7,503 bases of DNA from an uncultured Oxalobacteraceae bacterium. Lineage in GTDB: Bacteria; Pseudomonadota; Gammaproteobacteria; Burkholderiales; Burkholderiaceae_D. Shown in pieces: positions 3,999-7,503 of the stretch (its first letter is position 1; each line of letters starts with the position of its first letter). Made by a program: the position numbers and the translations under genes. Under the pieces are notes generated by a model that made no database searches, was not told the DNA's origin, and worked only from the letters and a program-made list of their open reading frames with translations. The stretch spans positions 1 through 7,503 of the forward strand of contig CALKVB010000692.1 of the NCBI GenBank assembly GCA_937996605.1. Reading direction: 5' to 3'.

Positions 3999-6257
3999 GT
4001 AACGAAGAAATTTATCGAAGAACTAATTATGAATATGCATTATCGAAAAAAAATAATTGTTTTGGCTATTGTCGCCACATTCACATGCCAATTTTCCTTT
4101 GGCCAGGTCCAGCAAAGTGCTTCAAAGAAAGATCAAGTCCTTAGTCAAATCACGATTCGTGGAGAGAAGATTGCTGCACCTAACGTTGATGGAGAAAGTA
4201 AAGCTGGGGCAGCGAGCATTTTGAGTGATACAGCGTCACTTTTAGAAAACATTCCAGGCATGAGTTTATATAAAGCTGGGGGACTTTCGAGCCTACCATC
4301 TTTACATGGTTTGGCAGATGATCGCTTGCGAATACAAGTTGATGGTATGAATTTAATTTCGGCTTGTGCCAATCATATGAATCCACCTCTGTCCTATATT
4401 GATCCAAGTAATGTTGGGAGTGTACAAGTACTCAATGGCATCGCCCCTGTCAGCAGTGGTGGAGATAGTATCGGTGGCACCATCAAAGTCAATTCCTCTG
4501 CCGCCGTGTTTGCCAATGAAGATCAAGGAAATATTTTAAAAGGGCAAGCCGGAGTCTTTTTCCGAAGTAATAGTCATGCGCGCGGCGCTAATGTGAACGC
4601 CAGTTATGCGACACCCAGCTTCAGTTTGAACTATTCAGGTGCAGTTGCAAAAGCCGATAATTATCTGGCAGCGAAGTCTTTCAAATTGAATGGATTGTCT
4701 GCCTTAGGAGGCGTGACATCTGGCCGAGAAGTTGGTTCATCCGCTTACCAAAGTGAAAATCATGCATTAGGCTTTGCGATAAGGGGCTCCGATCAATTAC
4801 TTGAATTGAAACTAGGGTTGCAAGATATTCCTTTACAAGGCTTTCCAAATCAACGCATGGATATGACGCGCAATCGTAGTGAGCAAATCAATCTGCATTA
4901 TCGCCAGCAACTTGAGTGGGGCAATGTCGATGCACGGATTTATCATGAACACACGCAACATAGAATGAATTTTTCTGATGATAAGCAATATTGGTATGGT
5001 AATGCGCCTGGCATGCCGATGGAAACAGCGGGACACAACACGGGTGCGGTACTCAAAGCAGATTGGGTGTTGTCTGAGCGTGATAAATTGATTCTTGGCT
5101 CCGAATTGCAGCGATATCGCATGAACGATTGGTGGAACGCATCAGGTACGGGCATGATGATGGCGCCGAATACCTTTATCAATATTAAAGATGGCGAACG
5201 TAATCGACTTGCTTTATTCGCTGAGTGGGAAGCGCAGTGGAGTCCTGCTTGGTTTAGTCAGCTCGGTGTGCGCAGTGAACGCGTCAGAATGGATAGCGGT
5301 GCCGTCGCTGGATATAACAATATGGTCTATGGTGATCCAACTTCCACCACATCTATTCCTGGCATCTTCAATCATAGTGATCGTCAACGCAACGATAATA
5401 ATATTGATGTAAGCGCGGTATTTCGTTTTGCCCCAGATAGTAATTTTAGTGTTGATGGCGGCTATGCTTACAAGACGCGTTCACCCAATTTATATGAGCG
5501 ATATACATGGGCAAATAGTAATACCATGGTGATGAACATGAACAATTGGTTTGGCGATGGCAATGGCTACGTTGGTAATTTGCAGTTGAAACCAGAGATT
5601 GCGCAAACGCTGAGTGCGACAATTCATTGGCAGAATTTTGTTGAAAGCGGAATTGAATTCAAGCTTGCGCCATTTTATACTAGGGTGCGTGATTACATTG
5701 ATGCTGTCGCTTGTTCGTCTATTGGAAAAATTTGTGCTGCGCGTAAAGATGGTTTTGTTAACGTGAGTTTGAGTAATCAGCAGGCTGAGTTATTCGGAAT
5801 CGATTTGTCGTTCGAAAAAACGCTCGCACAATCCCGCGATTTTGGAAAAATTCACGCGAAAGGCGGTATCAATTATGTGCGCGGAGAGAACACACAAACG
5901 CATACTGGTCTCTATAACATCATGCCATTGAATGCAAAATTCAGCTTGCAGCAGCAAATTGATCGATGGACAAATACCTTAGAGTGGCAGGTGGTCAATG
6001 CTAAATCTCATGTTTCGGAAATTCGCCGTGAGTTAAATACTTCTGGTTACGCATTGGTAAATCTGCGTGCAAGTTATGATTTTCAGCAGGGACGAATTGA
6101 TTTTGGTGTGGAAAATTTAACCAATCGTTTTTATTCTTTACCCTTGGGTGGTGCTTATCTAGGACAGGGTGCAACGATGGGAATGGGCGTTCCTCATGGG
6201 ACGACCGTGCCGGGAGTTGGACGTTCTATGTATGTTAGTGGCACATGGAAGTTCTGA
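3993..6257 (+). CDS. TonB-dependent outer-membrane copper receptor, OprC/NosA type
   Basis: This 22-strand-type outer-membrane receptor probably imports copper using TonB energy. Numbering is from the ATG at 3993. The likelier start is Met13 (4029), because residues 13-38 (MNMHYRKK, a hydrophobic stretch, then SFGQ) form a normal signal peptide. The plug domain spans about 45-170 and the barrel about 180-754, ending in GTWKF with the terminal aromatic expected for outer-membrane insertion. DGMNLISACANHMNPPLSYI matches the OprC/NosA plug. C125-x3-M129 and H323-x-M325 (QHRMNF) correspond to the Cu-binding Cys, Met, His and Met of Pseudomonas OprC. Met-rich segments occur at 341-343, 388-390, 512-516 and 729-731, and C574/C581 may form a loop disulphide. 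The gene follows the DUF2946-type gene on the same strand. A general siderophore receptor is less likely given the four ligands. Confidence 0.92.
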   Translation: MFVTKKFIEELIMNMHYRKKIIVLAIVATFTCQFSFGQVQQSASKKDQVLSQITIRGEKIAAPNVDGESKAGAASILSDTASLLENIPGMSLYKAGGLSSLPSLHGLADDRLRIQVDGMNLISACANHMNPPLSYIDPSNVGSVQVLNGIAPVSSGGDSIGGTIKVNSSAAVFANEDQGNILKGQAGVFFRSNSHARGANVNASYATPSFSLNYSGAVAKADNYLAAKSFKLNGLSALGGVTSGREVGSSAYQSENHALGFAIRGSDQLLELKLGLQDIPLQGFPNQRMDMTRNRSEQINLHYRQQLEWGNVDARIYHEHTQHRMNFSDDKQYWYGNAPGMPMETAGHNTGAVLKADWVLSERDKLILGSELQRYRMNDWWNASGTGMMMAPNTFINIKDGERNRLALFAEWEAQWSPAWFSQLGVRSERVRMDSGAVAGYNNMVYGDPTSTTSIPGIFNHSDRQRNDNNIDVSAVFRFAPDSNFSVDGGYAYKTRSPNLYERYTWANSNTMVMNMNNWFGDGNGYVGNLQLKPEIAQTLSATIHWQNFVESGIEFKLAPFYTRVRDYIDAVACSSIGKICAARKDGFVNVSLSNQQAELFGIDLSFEKTLAQSRDFGKIHAKGGINYVRGENTQTHTGLYNIMPLNAKFSLQQQIDRWTNTLEWQVVNAKSHVSEIRRELNTSGYALVNLRASYDFQQGRIDFGVENLTNRFYSLPLGGAYLGQGATMGMGVPHGTTVPGVGRSMYVSGTWKF

Positions 6258-6290
6258 TTTGATTTATTGATCGGCAACTTTCAAAATGCG

Positions 6291-6351
6291 AACTGATGCT
6301 AACTGTATAGCGATACATTCTATGCAGAGTTGTCCTCATCAGTTGGTTTTT
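6291..6351 (+). terminator. Candidate terminator after the copper receptor gene
   Basis: AACTGATG (6291-6298) pairs perfectly with CATCAGTT (6337-6344), followed by GG and TTTTT (6347-6351). The 38-base loop is long but contains its own small GTAT/ATAC stem (6304-6315). It starts 33 bp after the receptor stop codon, a normal terminator position. The long loop makes the call moderate. Confidence 0.5.
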
Positions 6352-6392
6352 GATATCTAGTCGAGATTTGTGTTTTGAATTTTTAGACATCC

Positions 6393-6420
6393 CCATAGAT
6401 GTGTGTCGGCACATCTATGG
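6393..6420. repeat. Perfect 11-bp hairpin between convergent genes
   Basis: CCATAGATGTG (6393-6403) pairs with CACATCTATGG (6410-6420) around a 6-base loop, TGTCGG. It lies between the receptor terminator and the end of the ABC ATPase gene, about 90 bp past the ATPase stop codon. Neither strand shows a T-run directly after the stem, so it is not a textbook intrinsic terminator. It may still stop or protect the convergent transcripts. The rest of 6352-6509 holds nothing I can support. Confidence 0.6.
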
Positions 6421-6509
6421 CCCCCTTACTGTGCAAGGTCACATCATCGATAAATTCTGTAAGAAGTTTTCACGAGTCAAAGACAACGATGTTGCGATTC
6501 ATCGAGACC

Positions 6510-7238
6510 CTAAGCAAAGTTTCTGCCTTCTCCAGCTTCTTCATAAGTCACGCCGTCGCGTATGTGATAAATCCGCTTGAACGTGGGGATAATTTTTTCA
6601 TCGTGAGTAACAACGACGATGGCGGTATCGAACTGTTTAGCCATTTGGTTGAGTATGCGGATGACAGCTAATGCGCGCTCACTATCAAGTGGTGCGGTTG
6701 GCTCATCGGCTAAGATGACTGGTGGCCGGTTGATTAATCCACGTGCAATCGAAACCCTTTGTTGCTCGCCACCAGATAATTGGGATGGCATTGCTTTGGC
6801 TCTATGTCCTACATCCAACGCCTCTAAGAGTGCGACCGCACGTTGACGAGCTTCGGCATTGGCAACACCTGCCAGCATTGGTAATAGAGCTACATTATCG
6901 GTGACATCTAAGAACGGAATTAAATAAGGTGCTTGAAAAACAAAACCAATTTTGTCACGCCTTAGTGCTCGTAAATCTTTAATATTCCATCCATTCTCAT
7001 AGATCACATCTTGGCCTAAAATCATGCGCCCTGAAGTGGGCTCAATGACGGCACCGAGACATTTTAAAAGGGTACTTTTACCAGAGCCAGATGGCCCCAC
7101 CAGACCAACCACTTCGCCGGGGGCTACCACCATATTGACATTTTTTAAGGCATGGACTGCAGTATCTCCTTGACCATAGGTCTTGGTTAGATTCTCGATT
7201 CGAATACCTTTGCCTTGTGTGTTTAGTGATTTATCCAC
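6510..7238 (-). CDS. ABC transporter ATP-binding protein, MacB/LolD/DevA-like
   Basis: This cytoplasmic ATPase would power the FtsX-like permease encoded just upstream. Numbering below is from a TTG at 7241 (243 aa). Visible motifs are Walker A GPSGSGKST (49-57), Q-loop FVFQAPYLIPF (Q103), signature LSGGEQQR (155-162), Walker B VILADE (175-180), D-loop APLD and H-loop VTHDE (H213). All catalytic residues are present and the length is normal for the family. I place the start at the GTG at 7238, because GGAGG lies 6 bases before it but only 3 bases before the TTG. The gene overlaps the permease stop codon by 8 bases (GTGGATAA), which implies coupled translation. Such MacB/DevBCA-type systems usually also have a periplasmic adaptor, not visible here. 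Substrate unknown: lipoprotein, lipid, peptide or drug export are all possible, and nothing ties it firmly to copper. Confidence 0.92.
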   Translation of the reverse strand: MDKSLNTQGKGIRIENLTKTYGQGDTAVHALKNVNMVVAPGEVVGLVGPSGSGKSTLLKCLGAVIEPTSGRMILGQDVIYENGWNIKDLRALRRDKIGFVFQAPYLIPFLDVTDNVALLPMLAGVANAEARQRAVALLEALDVGHRAKAMPSQLSGGEQQRVSIARGLINRPPVILADEPTAPLDSERALAVIRILNQMAKQFDTAIVVVTHDEKIIPTFKRIYHIRDGVTYEEAGEGRNFA

Positions 7239-7503
7239 CAATGGCCTCCGCTGGGTCTACCTGTAAAGCAACGCGTATCGCGAGTAAGCTGGCTAACATA
7301 CAAATCGCCATTACTGCAAAAAAACCACTGACGGCGTCGCTATTTTCTAGCAATACATATTTGGGGAAAATGGGTGCCCAAAATGTTGCTGATATTTTTC
7401 CTACTGCAAAACCGATGACACCTAAGGCTAAGGATTGCTGCAGAATCATGGTGGCAATTGTGCGGTTTTTTGTACCAATTAATTTTAGTACTGCGATCTC
7501 ACG
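7231..7503 (-). CDS. FtsX/DevC-like ABC permease, C-terminal 90 codons (N-terminus off the window)
   Basis: This is the inner-membrane partner of the adjacent ATPase. The frame is open from the right edge at 7503 to the TAA at 7231-7233. The visible part begins REIAVLKLIGTKNRTIATMI, the cytoplasmic coupling motif (R-E-I-A-x-L-K-x-I-G) typical of FtsX/MacB/DevC permeases. It is followed by a membrane segment (SLALGVIGFAVGKI), an external loop, a last membrane segment (SGFFAVMAICMLASLLAI) and the family-typical tail VDPAEAIGG. An internal ATG at 7449 is not the true start, because the coupling motif lies upstream of it. The gene ends 8 bases inside the ATPase gene. The substrate cannot be inferred from this fragment. 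Confidence 0.88.
   Translation of the reverse strand, partial: REIAVLKLIGTKNRTIATMILQQSLALGVIGFAVGKISATFWAPIFPKYVLLENSDAVSGFFAVMAICMLASLLAIRVALQVDPAEAIGG

Noticed and set aside
3989..4144. A 51-codon reading frame starting at the ATG at 3989, with AGGA 8 bases upstream, overlapping the receptor start out of frame
   Set aside because: The Shine-Dalgarno spacing is good, but the peptide has no recognisable feature. It overlaps the receptor's signal peptide, and its start is explained by the palindrome. At most it could be a small regulatory frame.
6350..6671. Two overlapping plus-strand reading frames running from the spacer into the ABC ATPase gene
   Set aside because: They run antisense through conserved ATPase coding sequence, share no recognisable domain and cross the 11-bp hairpin. 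They are most likely chance frames.
7231..7449. A 72-codon free-standing small membrane protein starting at the ATG at 7449
   Set aside because: The same frame stays open to the window edge and includes the REIAVLKLIG permease motif upstream, so it is the tail of a larger FtsX-like permease.

Overview
The window looks like chromosome of a facultatively anaerobic proteobacterium, AT-leaning and most likely beta- or gamma-. The case rests on an FNR-type site, an NrdR box pair, a class III ribonucleotide reductase operon, an outer-membrane TonB-dependent receptor and a DUF2946-type protein. No finer taxonomic call is justified. I see no tRNA, rRNA, CRISPR, transposase or phage gene.

Left third (1-2960, minus strand): an anaerobic ribonucleotide reductase operon in the order nrdD, a 65-codon gene, then nrdG, which runs off the left edge. 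The main oddity is that NrdD (671 aa) ends just after its zinc-binding CPKH...CPKC region and has no C-terminal glycyl-radical loop. That loop (RVMGYHRPVSSFNTGK) is instead encoded by the separate 65-aa gene, which has its own Shine-Dalgarno sequence. The enzyme therefore appears to be assembled from two polypeptides and activated by NrdG. The nrdD promoter region combines a near-consensus FNR box about 70 bp upstream of the inferred start, a TTGACC-N17-TATTCT promoter, one perfect NrdR box and one degenerate box 30 bp away. This suggests activation without oxygen and repression when dNTPs are plentiful.

Middle (2960-6350, plus strand): a roughly 370-bp non-coding stretch with several inverted repeats and a terminator-like hairpin, then a 133-aa membrane-anchored DUF2946-type protein, a 258-bp spacer packed with inverted repeats, and a 754-codon TonB-dependent receptor. 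The receptor has the CxxxM and HxM motifs that bind copper in Pseudomonas OprC, plus several Met-rich segments, so copper import is the best reading. A perfect 20-bp palindrome covers the upstream end of the receptor reading frame. A candidate terminator follows the gene.

Right end (6350-7503): after a short spacer with a perfect 11-bp hairpin come a MacB/DevA-like ABC ATPase and, overlapping it upstream, the C-terminal 90 codons of its FtsX/DevC-like permease, cut by the right edge. Both are on the minus strand and converge on the receptor. The substrate of this transporter cannot be told from the window. The three blocks look like separate transcription units. Their shared theme (anaerobic growth and copper) is suggestive but unproven.
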